From contig NWUY0300012963.1 in NCBI GenBank assembly GCA_004151065.3, forward strand, positions 4,201 to 47,710: a DNA stretch of 43,510 bases, read 5' to 3'. The stretch is from Larix sibirica. Its lineage: Eukaryota; Streptophyta; Pinopsida; Pinales; Pinaceae. Positions 10,859 through 21,010 of this stretch are shown here, in pieces; the first letter of the stretch is position 1; every line of letters begins with the position of its first letter. The translations under genes and the position numbers were made by a program. The notes below the pieces were generated by a model that did no database searches, was not told where the DNA came from, and worked only from the letters and a program-made list of their open reading frames with translations.

Positions 10859-11994
10859 TTGCTATATCCCTCTTTGTGCCTGCAATTGCTGCATTCTTTG
10901 GCCTCCTTGAGGAACAATATTAAATCCTTAAAGCTAAAGAAGCCAAGAACCAATGGTCAATGGCCGCAAAAGAATATTTTGAATAACATAGAAAGGATCT
11001 GAGCCCTTCACGGGGTGTAACTAGCAAGAGGAATAACAAGTGATTTCTAAGGACGACGACTTAGATTGCCCATGCAACTTATCAAGGAAGATTTGGACTG
11101 TTGGAGGCATTGAAATATGTAGCGGACATAAAAGGTGAATTTTTCGCCAACGACCTAGATACAATTGTGCATTTTGCTAGGATAAATATGGATCATTGGA
11201 GGCATTAGAACTTGCAACTGGGATGAAAAAGGGGTTTATGCCGATAGCTCAGATGGGATCATGTAACCCTTCCTCATCAATGAGTCAGATCAAATCATGT
11301 AACCCCTTGAGGAAAATCTCGACTATTGAAGGCGTAGAAGTTGTTAATGGAATTAAAAGAACACAATTCCCACCTATGGCTTACATTGAATAGTGAAATT
11401 CTCTAGAAGCAATCTTATTTGTTCTCACCGAGGGGTTATCATCACTGCCAAATGAAAACTCCTCACAACCTAGAATAAGTGGGAGTCCCTCTCTCAAAAA
11501 TGGATCGAGACAGTTAAAGTAAAGCTAGAGCCCATGATTTATTCGTTTTAATGGTAAATGTTACAATGGCCATGATGGAATAAGTGACGCCAAAATCAAT
11601 GCTGTAATTATTGAAAAATTCGTCGGTACCGACAAATCCTATAAATCCTTGAGATCTCCAAACCAACGTTAAAATACACATTCCTACGGAGCAAAAAAAT
11701 CGTCTCAAGAAATTTCAACCTATTTTCCTTTAACCATGCAGTTACAAGCTTCAGAGAGGGAGAGGTTTACTGACCTTACCATCCTCGAAGTTTAGATTCA
11801 GATGATCAAAATCGCACAAGGGAACTCATGCATTGTTTTTATAGCATATTGAAATAAGTATAATCCTCAGTCCCTCCACCTTTTTCTATTTTAAAAGCTT
11901 CTCTAGTGTGCTTTGTTGTCATTCTAAGCGTTGTGCATCCTTTCCCCTGTGGTCACTCGTGCTCTGTTCTATTACATATTAATATTCCCTACCC
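10859..11994 (+). other. Weak coding relic with repeated peptide, then spacer
   Basis: From 10890 to 11390 several plus-strand frames look protein-derived. A peptide of the type GRFGLLEALKYVADIKG at about 11090 recurs as YGSLEALELATGMKKG at about 11190 and as ISTIEGVEVVNGIKRT at about 11320. These are three diverged copies, each beginning with a short LEALE-like phrase and ending in GIK. Stops and frame changes break the stretch, and I do not recognise the product. It could be an upstream exon-like part of locus 2 or an unrelated relic. From 11400 to 11994 I see nothing beyond a 10-bp palindrome, TCGGTACCGA, at about 11623. Confidence 0.35.
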
Positions 11995-14900
11995 ATGGTT
12001 CTATAGTGTGAGACGACAAAGAAAAAGGACACCACATATGGCACATCCTCTTGAGCTCTTTCCCACCATTCTGACATTACAGACATATCCTCCTCCAACG
12101 TTTTACCCTTTGTTGACCAATGGGAAAAGGTATCTCCACCTGACCTAACCAAAACCATATCTCGATAGCTCATAGGAGTAGCTCTAAAACCATTGCACAT
12201 CTCTGAAGTCGCAGCTAAATTTTGGAAGTCGGATTTATTCGAACACCTAGTCCCCGATGTCTTCCCTTTCCCCAAATTTTTCCAACTCTATGCAAACTGT
12301 TACAATCCAACCACATCCGTCATCCATGCTAGCGATGGCAGGATACTCATGTTTGAAATATCAACTGTTTCGGTTGTTGCAATGCTAGGGACTACTCCTG
12401 TTGGGAATACACTATCTCTAGAAGAGAAAGCAACTTTTTATCAAGGGATTAGTAATGAGAAAAAGTCAAAGCTGCGAGCTCAACTAGTAGCCTCCCGCAA
12501 GCAGTCGCCAGTTCATTTTGAAACATGGAAACACACAAATTTGTTACCTTGGAATCAGGAAACAGTCTCGGCTTTGACATTGATATTTGGAAAATATTAT
12601 AATAAATATGTTGATGAAGGAATGGCTTTGATGGTTGATACATATAATCACCTGTAATCCCCCAAATTCAACTATGTAGAGGCCTTAGCGACTAGCATCA
12701 AAAGCCAACTAATAGAGTTCAATGATACTGGGGTTTTCAGATACTATTCTTGTGTATTTACTCTTGTTCCACCCATCTCACTACTTTGAAGACCTGGATC
12801 TCCATAGAACTAAAGGTGATTCTCCAAATAGAATATATGATTGGGTTTTCTGGATGAAGAAGGGAAAAAAAGAAGGGGTCAACTGGACTCGATTTGTGTC
12901 TCAATTTATGTATAAGGCCTTTGATTTAATCAGTGGGATTGTGCCTAAACATATGCCTCGGGAGATAAGACCTTACCTGCAACTAGGTGATGTTGTTAGA
13001 AAGGGAGATTGGTTTTTATCCAAGAAATACATTGTGATTAGGTTGTATGGCACTGAAAATCCTCCTTGTAGGCTAACTAAGCTACTCACTCCCAGGACTG
13101 TTTTCCTGGAATATGTTAGGAAGATGATAGAAGTGGATAACATTCATTTTTTCAAGAAGAGGGAGAGAGCCACTTTTCCCATAGCCATGGGAGGATATGC
13201 CACCAATGGCAAGAAAGATCTCAGACAAATGACCAACATTTTGTCAAATCTAGAAATGAAGTTGGATAGTGCATGGAAATATGATCTGCATCTTTTAATA
13301 GGACAAGAAAAGGGAAGACAGATCACAAACCCTATAGATCATTAGTCCAAACCAGAATTGGAAATATTGGCCAATAAAGACACCTTCGAAGAGGCGCAAA
13401 TAACGATTCAAGAACAAGCAAAACCCACCGAGGTGATGGTTAAAGCTTGTCCTGAACCTTCTCTAGATTCCTCTAGGGCCCCTCCTTATTATACCTTCTA
13501 CAGGACAAAAGGATCTCTAATTCTTGAGGGAGAGATGAAATTCCTAACACCTCTCCAAAAAAGACATGATGAATATGTAGGGAATAATGATATCAATGAA
13601 AAAAAGAAGAAGATGATCCTAGTGGAGGATGAGGAAGTACCTACAAAAAGAGAATGCTCCTTACTTGTCTATCCCTAAAAAATAGAGGCTTGAGGACTTA
13701 TATGATGACTTAGGGAAAGGTTTTAGGATTGAGTCAAATTCCCAAGAAGAAACAAGAGAGGCCACACCAGTATAGAAGGATAAAGAAAGAAACAAGGATG
13801 AAGGAGAATCCTCAATGATGGAGATTCGTATCCCCTCGCCTCCCAAAGAAGTAGAGCTGTATCAAAAATCCTTTCCAATCATCTTATCTATGGGATTTGA
13901 TCCAAAGAAAGGAATTGGGAAGGAGGGACAAGGCAATACATAATTCATTCAACTTGAGCAGAGACCTAAGAGATTATGCCTTATGGCTGAGACATGCAGA
14001 TTAGACCAAGAACAAATAGTATCAATAGAAATAGACTTCAGAAATAGCCCTGAAGGAGTGGCACATGGGTCTAACCAAGAAGGGGGAAAGGAATTAGAGA
14101 TACCACCAAGAGAGGAGCATGACTAATCAAAGAATATATAGCAGCATAAGAAGTCTAAAATTTCTTCACTCCAAGGGTTAGAGTTAAATAAAGGAAATCA
14201 ACAAAATGAAGTCGAGGCATCCAATGAAACAGGGGTCGGCCATGGCGAGAAGAAGCAAGATGACTAGGTAGGTGATGGGACCTGTGAGATAAATACTATC
14301 TAGTCTCATCTCATAGAAAAGTATGATATCGTGACCCAGGCAGATGAAAGCCCTGAAGGCAGTCTCCTCTCCATCATGGAAGAGATTATTCAAGAGGAAA
14401 TGAATAAAACCAAGGAGACTATGAAGGGGTCCTTGGAGGTTGAGAAAATAAAAGCTGAAGAAATCCCTCAGGATCCAGAAAATACAAAGAGTATAACATC
14501 TAAAGCAACAGAGGATTCGCTAGAAGAGATGATACCAAATGAAGAGATAGTGACCACCCAGTGATATACTAATCAATTATAGTAAATTCAGAGTAGAAAA
14601 TGTGAAACATCCAGTAATCCTACGCATGAAATTTTTGAATCTAATGAGATGATGTATGTTATAATGTCAAGAAACACTAAGAATGCTTCATCAAGCTTTG
14701 ATGTCCTATAGATGCGATTCAACGCATAATTGGAAGTGGAACAAGAGGTTCTATCGACATCACTAACCCCATTATGTTATTGGAACAAGAACATCAATGA
14801 AGAGCACGAATTCCAGAGTTCTTTCCTATTACAAAGTCTTTGGACTCACAACAGAAACCTTGGTCAATCTCTAAGTTTGACTCTAGCACAAATAAGTTCA

Positions 14901-16806
14901 ATATAGTCACGATGGAGCCCCTAGCCAACAGAGCATATATGGATCTATAGCCAAATGAATGCAGGACTTCACAAGTTGTAGTAGACACTACAAATTTACC
15001 CCCTAAAGATGAAGTGGCAATGCCTGAGGGGACAAACAATATAGTGTACAGTAAATATGCCAAGGCTGCAGCTAATCTAGATGGATACAAACGGCAAGTT
15101 GAGGATTTTAAAACCAAAAACCAGTTTTTGAGCGCTAAAGTGAAGAGTTTAGATGGAGAAAATCAAAGGCTACATAAGTCTATAATCAGGATAGGGAAAG
15201 GCACACAATATTCGAGTGAAGTCTTAACCCTGTTAGCTAAGAAGGATCAAAATATCAAGGAGTTGGAAGAATCTCAAGTCACTCAATCTTTCCTAGTTAC
15301 TCTCCAGTTAATTGAAGAATATAATCAACTCTAAGATGAGTTTCAATTCCTGAAAAGGGAAAATGCCTCATTAATCGCACTGAAAAATGTAAATGAGGAT
15401 AGAATCATAGAGGTATAGCAGTCAGAAGTCGAGGCAAGAGAAACCATAAAAAATTGGAGGAGGAAAATGTATAGTTAGAACACTACAAGGTGAAGTTAGT
15501 TAGGGAAAGAATAAAAATAGAGTTACCTCCTACTATCTCCTGCTATCGCTCAGAATGCAGGCTTAGATGAGCAGATGATGAACTTGAGACAGAGGTTGGA
15601 GTAGAGAGAGCAAGAAAGAAAGAAATGGGAAGCCAAATAATATGCTTTTAAGTTGGATATTATGAAGATGCAATACATCATTGAGAAGAAGAATGAAAAA
15701 CTCAAAGTGCAAGTTGGAAAGCTCGACAGATCAAAACAAGAAGTGCATAGCCTGGATAAATAGATATCTGAGCTTGAGATAGAAGTGGAAGATTGGAAAT
15801 CAAGACATGAAGATGTCTCTACTCAAGCCTTAATGGTGGAAAATATTATCAAGATCAAGCAATTTTTGTGGAAGGATGTCTTTGAAGATTTTCTGAAGAT
15901 TCGATCTCACATACAGTTTTCCTTAAGCTTTTATAAAATTTATTTAGAATCAACTGAGTTTTTGGATAGAAATAAAGAGGACATATAGAACAAATGCCAA
16001 GTGGAAAAAATAGCCAAAATAGTGATAAACACCATGGCCCTAGAGCAATTCCAATCTATGCAGATATAGGATAGGACATGGACCATCATGCACATGGATA
16101 GATGTATCCATAAAGTCAACTCCATGAAATAAAAGTTGAAAGAATACAAGGCCCTAGTCAAACCCTTCTTGAAAACAATGACTTCCATGCTACAGAATGG
16201 GATTCCAACGCCCTGTAATGATAGTGAGTTGCACTAAAAAAACTTATACATTAATAGAGTCCAAGAAAAGATGCAAGGATTGATAGCAGTTCCTCAGAGG
16301 ATGAATCCTCCCACTACAAATAAACTGCATGAAGAGCTACGTCCCCCAATTGGTACTACTGCATTACTGAAGAATATGATTTCTAGTGTGGGAGATCTTG
16401 ATTAGACACACCAATATGAGTTAGACAAGTATTTTAGGATTTTAAAGGGGTGCCCAGGCTTACATAATTGGGATTAGAAAAACATGCAGGGGTTAACATA
16501 TTTTGCAACAAAGAAGAAACAACCACAAGACATCGGAGTTGAGGAGCAACACACACCGCTAGCATAGGACATAGCAGGACCCTCTAGAACTCCTAGAAGA
16601 TATATGGGGGAAAAGATAAAAAGAGGAACAAGATGACGAAATTCGGTGGATGTCCCATGCCTATGGATGACCTGTCTCATAAATCCGTTACGCCACCTAG
16701 GCAGAAAGATCTAGATTCCATAGGTACAATCGTGCCTCATAGCAATGTTCGAAGGGCATACTCAAGGAGGATTACTCATTTCCACAATCCTGAAAGGGGA
16801 AGTTGA
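11995..16806 (+). pseudogene. Decayed gag-like gene with G-patch-like motif and long coiled coil (locus 2)
   Basis: Seen: a plus-strand protein relic of about 1,600 codons from a candidate ATG at 11995 to TGA at 16804-16806. Order: globular N-terminal part (HISEVAAKFWKSDLFEHL, PFPKFFQLYANCYNP; then after a frameshift near 12700 DWVFWMKKGKKEGVNWTRF and RPYLQLGDVVRKGDWFLS), a short acidic stretch, a G-patch-like motif at 13881-13985 (LSMGFDPKKGIGKEGQGN), an acidic Ser/Glu linker to 14790, a coiled coil from about 15040 to 16200 and a basic tail (NVRRAYSRRITHFHNPERGS). Frame changes lie near 12700, 13640, 14800, 15440, 15535 and 16610. Over 20 internal stops are TAG or TAA and only two or so are TGA. 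Known: G-patches bind nucleic acid or helicases and occur near the protease of some retroviruses and Ty3-type elements. Inference: a gag-like transposon gene without a recognisable pol. An AATAAA lies 87 bases after the stop. Confidence 0.7.
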
Positions 16807-17284
16807 TTGGAGCTACAACATTGGCCCTTTATTTTCTCCTTCCTCACTGTATAAGACTAAATGACCCCGATTGTACACTATTATGCTAATGAAATAAAAT
16901 TGTTGCGCATTTTGGAACCAAGACCGAGGCAATTATGCCACTAGTTTTTTGAATCAAAAGAATCTTTATATGATGTTTAATGTTCTTTCAAAATAGTAGA
17001 CAAGTCTTATATCAACACCTAAATCACATAGATCTGAACTTTATTACGCGTGTGTGATCTTCTGTAGCTTTCTTGAATGCGTTTTAGCGAATAGTTGACA
17101 ATGCTTTCTCGTGTTGTGCATTTGTGGATGCTATTCTTAGTTTTCAAGATTTGGGTTATGATTAAAGCGGCCCTGCTGCACTTCCTTTACGTTTTTTGTT
17201 ATGCCTCCTTAAATTCAACAATCACAATCTTGTCACATAGTAGAGATTTTCCCAATCCATCTCAGATTTTAGCTGTAAATCCAG
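16807..17284. other. 3' flank of locus 2, shared with macro-unit modules P and Q
   Basis: 16807-17060 matches the reverse complement of the module Q end (about 21000-21230): GAGGCAATTATGCCACTAG, TTATATGATGTTTAAT and AGTAGACAAGT line up with inverted counterparts there. 17144-17230 matches the start of module P in the same orientation (GGGTTATGATTAAAGC, TTTTTTGTTATGCCTCC). The two halves therefore have opposite relative orientation here and in the macro-units, so an inversion separates the two arrangements. Confidence 0.7.
16893..16898 (+). terminator. Polyadenylation signal AATAAA behind locus 2
   Basis: Perfect AATAAA within ATGAAATAAAATTG, 87 bases after the locus 2 stop. The same phrase occurs in reverse orientation in module Q of macro-unit 1 (TTTATT at 21167-21172) and, diverged, in units 3 and 4. 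The conserved setting supports a real 3' end signal of this element family. Confidence 0.55.
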
Positions 17285-17465
17285 TCTTCCTTACTCAAAT
17301 TTCAAGAGTGGGAAGAAGGTCCAATGTAACTAAAATTGGGTGAAAATGGGCTAGATTCCCACAAGTATATGTCGATGCTACTCATTCGATTGGAAAACGT
17401 GTGGAAAAGAGCTAGTGCTCCTTGCCTGTTCCTCCCAAAAATTACTTAATCCAAAGAAAGTGTGA
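17285..17465. repeat. Satellite island behind locus 2
   Basis: TTACTCAAATTTCAAGAGTG, a GGGTGAAAATGGGCTAG core, GCTACTCATTCGATTGGAA and TTCCTCCCAAAAATTACT follow in the order of the 310-bp unit. This is the second case of the satellite lying directly behind a gag-like gene. Confidence 0.8.
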
Positions 17466-17905
17466 GTTGTGGCGTCCTGAATGGAGAACCGTTTTAAAGC
17501 ACCACAGAGAAATAGTGCAACCTGTGGTAGACCCCCGAGTGCATAGAAGCGGATAATACCCCGAACAACACCGTGTACAATGGATCGCAAGGTAATGAAT
17601 TGACAACCATTTAAAATCACCCCATGGAAACAACGCAGCTATCAGAATACTCTCAACCGCATAGAAGTGGATGATGCCACAAAATGCATCGCGGATATTG
17701 AGCTAGGATCATGAATTTAGAACCATTTTAAAGAACTGCAAAAAAAAAACACAACGCGCACCAAAATCCAAAGCGCACAGAAATGAAATGTCATAAAACC
17801 TACCGTGGCAATATCCATGCCAATTATAAAACCGTACCACATAAAAAAGACTGCATAAATTCCCCACAGCGCATACACTTTGGGGCACACGACTATGATA
17901 GAATG
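17466..17905. repeat. About 117-bp tandem repeat, first locus
   Basis: Three and a half diverged units. The phrase GGTCACGAATGGAGAACC in variant form starts at about 17469, 17588 and 17702 (spacing 119 and 114). Each unit goes on with a TTTTAAAGCACTGC-like phrase, a GCGCA-rich segment, CGCACAGAAGCGGAT-like text and a CGCGGACATTG-like end. It is richer in CpG than its surroundings. Short minus-strand open frames here follow the repeat and are not credible genes. Confidence 0.75.
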
Positions 17906-18257
17906 TAAATACAAAGTAACCTACTTCTTGAGATGTGGTGGATCATATATATATACGCTTCGATGCATTACCATGTAGAAGGAAAGTATATATATTATGT
18001 TCACCATCGAATAGGTATCCAATCAATGGTACTAACATATATGGTAAACCAATCTTCAGTGAAAAGTAACTTAGTGGCGTATAAAATAATGATTATTGTT
18101 TACATATTGCCTCAACTCAAATTAATAGAGAATATCTCGCATCAAACACATGGATCACAGTTGGTTATACCATAGTTGATTAAGATAAGGTATGATAATT
18201 TTATTACTGTCCAGCAAATGTCGTGTTGTTGTTTCTTCCTTTTAATAATTGGGTATT
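17906..18257. other. Module N, non-coding, shared with unit 4
   Basis: Matches 38791-38995 in order: ATAAAATAATGATTATTG, GCCTCAACTC, CACATGGATC, TTGATTAAGATAAG and TTTATTACTGTCC-like text. It carries no coding signal. Its place directly after the 117-bp repeat at both loci shows that repeat and module N moved or duplicated together. Confidence 0.65.
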
Positions 18258-19497
18258 TCAAGAGTTTGAGAAATGGAACACACTCCTTCTAGAAGTGCTC
18301 ATTCATAATCACTCTAACTATATAATAGAGTGAGAAATGGCCAATGCTACTACCCCCTTCCAGCAATCTAAGGAAATTCCCATGCTACTAGTTAGAAAGG
18401 AACAAGTGTGGGATAGGGTCATTGATCCAAATCACTCTAACAATAGAATGGTGCAAATGGGATACTATTCCTTCTCATCACTCTAACCATATAAAAGTGA
18501 GAAAGGGAAAGTGCTACTTTTCCTCCTTACTCAAACTTCAAAAGTGCATGGAAGGGCCAGCACAATTAGAACATGGTGAGAAAGTGCAAATGTTGCCACT
18601 CCAAATCCCAAAGATCTAAGGAAGTTCCAAATCTACTCATTCAAATGGAACAAGTGTGGGAAACGGTCAGTCATTAACAGTCTAACCATAGAAGGATGAG
18701 AAGGCACAAGTACTCCTTCACCTCATTGCTCAAATTTTACAAGTGTGCGGAAGGGCTAGAGAAATTAGAATAGGGTGAGAAAGGGAAAATGTTATGACTC
18801 CTCCTCCTAAGGAAGTTCCCATGCTACTCACTCCCAAAAGTCTAAGGAAGTTCCCATGCCACTCACTTGGGTGGAACAAGTCTAGGAAAGGGTCGGTGCT
18901 CCTTATAGAGTTTGAAAAAGGGAACATGCTCCTTATACACCTCTCCACTACCCATCACTCTAATCATAGAAGAATGAGAAAGGTCCAGTGGTCCTCCCCT
19001 TTACTCAAATTTCAAAAGTGTGTGGAAGGTTGACTTTTTCTCCCAAAAATTACCAATGAAGGACAAAGGGAACTTCCTCACCTAAATACCATGAGTCTAA
19101 GTAAGGGCACATGCCCATTCTCCACCACCCCACTCCTCATCACTCTAACCAATGAAGGGTGGTAAAGGGTCTTTGTTCCTTCTCCTACTTACTCAAATTT
19201 CGGAAGTGTGTGGAACGATCAGTGTGATTAGAATAGGGTGACAATGTGCCAATGTTGCTTCTCGTCCTCCAAAACATCTTAGGAAGTTCTCATGTTACTT
19301 ACTAGACTGGGACAGGTGTAGTAAAGGGCCAGTGAAAGGGTACCCACTCAAATTCCTAGAGTCTAAGAAAGGGCGCCTTCTCCTTCTCCGCCTCCCCTCT
19401 CCTCATCACTCTAATCATAGAAGGGTGAGAAAAGACAAGTGCTCCTTCTCCTCATTACTCAAATTCCATATGTGTGTGCAATGGCTAGCGTAATCAA
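18258..19497. repeat. Satellite tract of macro-unit 1
   Basis: About 1.2 kb of the 310-bp-type satellite, with cores such as GAGAAAGGGAAAGTGCTAC and GTGGGAAACGGTCAGTC. Its last kilobase is very close to 24000-24970 in unit 2. No gene is present; open frames are satellite translations. Confidence 0.9.
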
Positions 19498-20388
19498 GAA
19501 TTGGGTTATGATCAAAGCACCCTATATTTCCTTCCTTTAAGTTTTTTGTTGTGCCTCCTTAAATTCAGAACTTGAATTTGTGAACCGTTGTCACATTATT
19601 CCCCTTTATTCTTGCACATTTTTAACTAAATCCGGTCAAAATCATGTGCAAAAATTGTAGGTTGTGTTATTATGTAATTTCAACAATCACAAATGTGTTC
19701 TCTAAACTAAATGCAGGATTCTAAAACAACGCAAATCGCTAAAATCATGATTCAAGCAATGGAAACTGTAGTTTCAACAATTCTTCAATTGTCGGATTCT
19801 AACAATTGTGGTGAATTTTGGTTGTCTCTTATACTTGTCCTCACTTAAGAAGGTGGATTTAATGATTCCATGATGATCATGTGGACACAATGGCTCCACA
19901 CATCCTCAGATGTTTACAAAATACGAGGAAATGCACTATGCATTACTGAAGGAAGAAAGCGTAGCCCGCCGTGATCTTCCAAGCATACAGTAGAGAAAAT
20001 GAACATATCATAAAGCACCGCGGATAATGCCCTAAACCACACAATGGCCTTATCATTGTAGGTTATTATAAATTGTGTTTCATAAAAACAACGCATAAAC
20101 TCCCCTCCACGCAGAGCACAACATTTTGTCTGGGAGTTAAAATTTGTTCACGGTGACAACTATTTAGTCAATGTTTTGTATTATTGTGATGGATAAATTT
20201 ACAACACTGCTTTATATGTACTTGGAAGACTGATCTATAATCAAACTATATCAAGGGTTCTAATGGCTATTTTTTCACTAAAATTTAATGGCTATTTATT
20301 TTTTATAAGGTTGATCAACCCATCCTTTTGTTACTGTTGTTCCTCGGGTTTTTCATCAACCGGATAGGATATCTCTCTGTTTTTTCAT

Positions 20389-20462
20389 GCCAACTATAGC
20401 TCACCAAGGGAGATAACCCTTTAAACGATGGAGTTACAAACCCTAGGTTTAAATCCAGAATT
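20389..20462 (+). other. tRNA-like segment with A- and B-box-like motifs, copy 1
   Basis: TAGCTCACCAAGG at 20397 fits a Pol III A box at all but one base, and GGTTTAAATCC at 20446 resembles a B box (GGTTCGAATCC) with two changes. The start-to-start spacing of 49 is near that of tRNA genes. The stems do not pair well enough for a working tRNA. It could be the head of an old tRNA-derived SINE, or chance. Confidence 0.3.
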
Positions 20463-20634
20463 ACCTTTAAAATATGCATCAAACTTGACTATATTTGCAA
20501 CTGAGATTTGATGTGTGCAGGGAAAATCTCGGCCATGAATGTAAATGTGAGTGTTTAACTTTTAGAAAGGGGTACAAAATTTCCAAAATAAAACTATCTC
20601 AAAGCAACATAATTCGAGCCTCCTGAATCATAAT

Positions 20635-20689
20635 TGATGAATTTTATGGTAACGAGTTGCTACTCTTCTATTCACGTGAAAATTCATCA
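20635..20689. repeat. Hairpin with CACGTG palindrome in its loop, copy 1
   Basis: TGATGAATTTT (20635-20645) and AAAATTCATCA (20679-20689) are perfect inverted arms of 11 bp. The loop ends in the 10-bp palindrome TTCACGTGAA, which holds a G-box core. The same structure is at 26098-26152, and at about 32289-32344 with one damaged arm. Confidence 0.7.
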
Positions 20690-21010
20690 TTACAATGGAC
20701 CCTGAAGGTCTATAATTTAACACTTCTAAATGCTAAAATTTTAATCTAGATTTATGATTTATGTGATTTATTTATGCTTTAATAGAACTTAGCTTTACTT
20801 CCAATAATACAACTGAGGTAAGGTGGGATTTAATTACTTTTTCTAACAAGAACTTCCAAAATAAAGCAATCTCAGAGTGAGGGCAGGCGAGGCGCCTTAA
20901 TCATAACCTGATTCTTGAAAAGAAGAACATCGATCATGAAATGCAATTCAACAACAAAACATTATTCGCTATGCATTCAAATGCATACAATAAAACTATT
21001 GGAAAATCAC

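Larger units (their letters stand above)
19498..21010. repeat. Module P, copy 1
   Basis: Non-coding module that opens with TTGGGTTATGATCAAAGC and CTCCTTAAATTCA, holds a relic of the CpG-rich 117-bp repeat at 19920-20125 (CGCGGATAATGCCC, CGCATAAACTCCCC), GTTGATCAAC at 20310, the tRNA-like boxes near 20400 and the hairpin at 20635-20689. A diverged direct repeat, TTCCAAAATAAA.C.ATCTCA, occurs at about 20581 and 20857. No reading frame of note. Confidence 0.8.

Noticed and set aside
12193-13345. Two separate intact small genes at 12193-12657 and 12722-13345
   Set aside because: The frames join by one frameshift into a single longer relic that continues through the G-patch and coiled coil.
6629-16806. 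Recoded genome in which TAG and TAA mean glutamine
   Set aside because: The stop skew would fit, but the loci also carry several frameshifts and a few TGA stops, and module Q shows a GAA-to-TAA change between copies. Decay explains all of it.
6629-17284. Complete LTR retrotransposon
   Set aside because: No LTR pair, primer-binding site or polypurine tract could be placed, and no protease, reverse transcriptase or integrase motif was seen in any frame.
20389-20462. Functional tRNA gene
   Set aside because: The box motifs are degenerate and the acceptor, anticodon and T stems do not pair properly; kept only as a tRNA-like segment.
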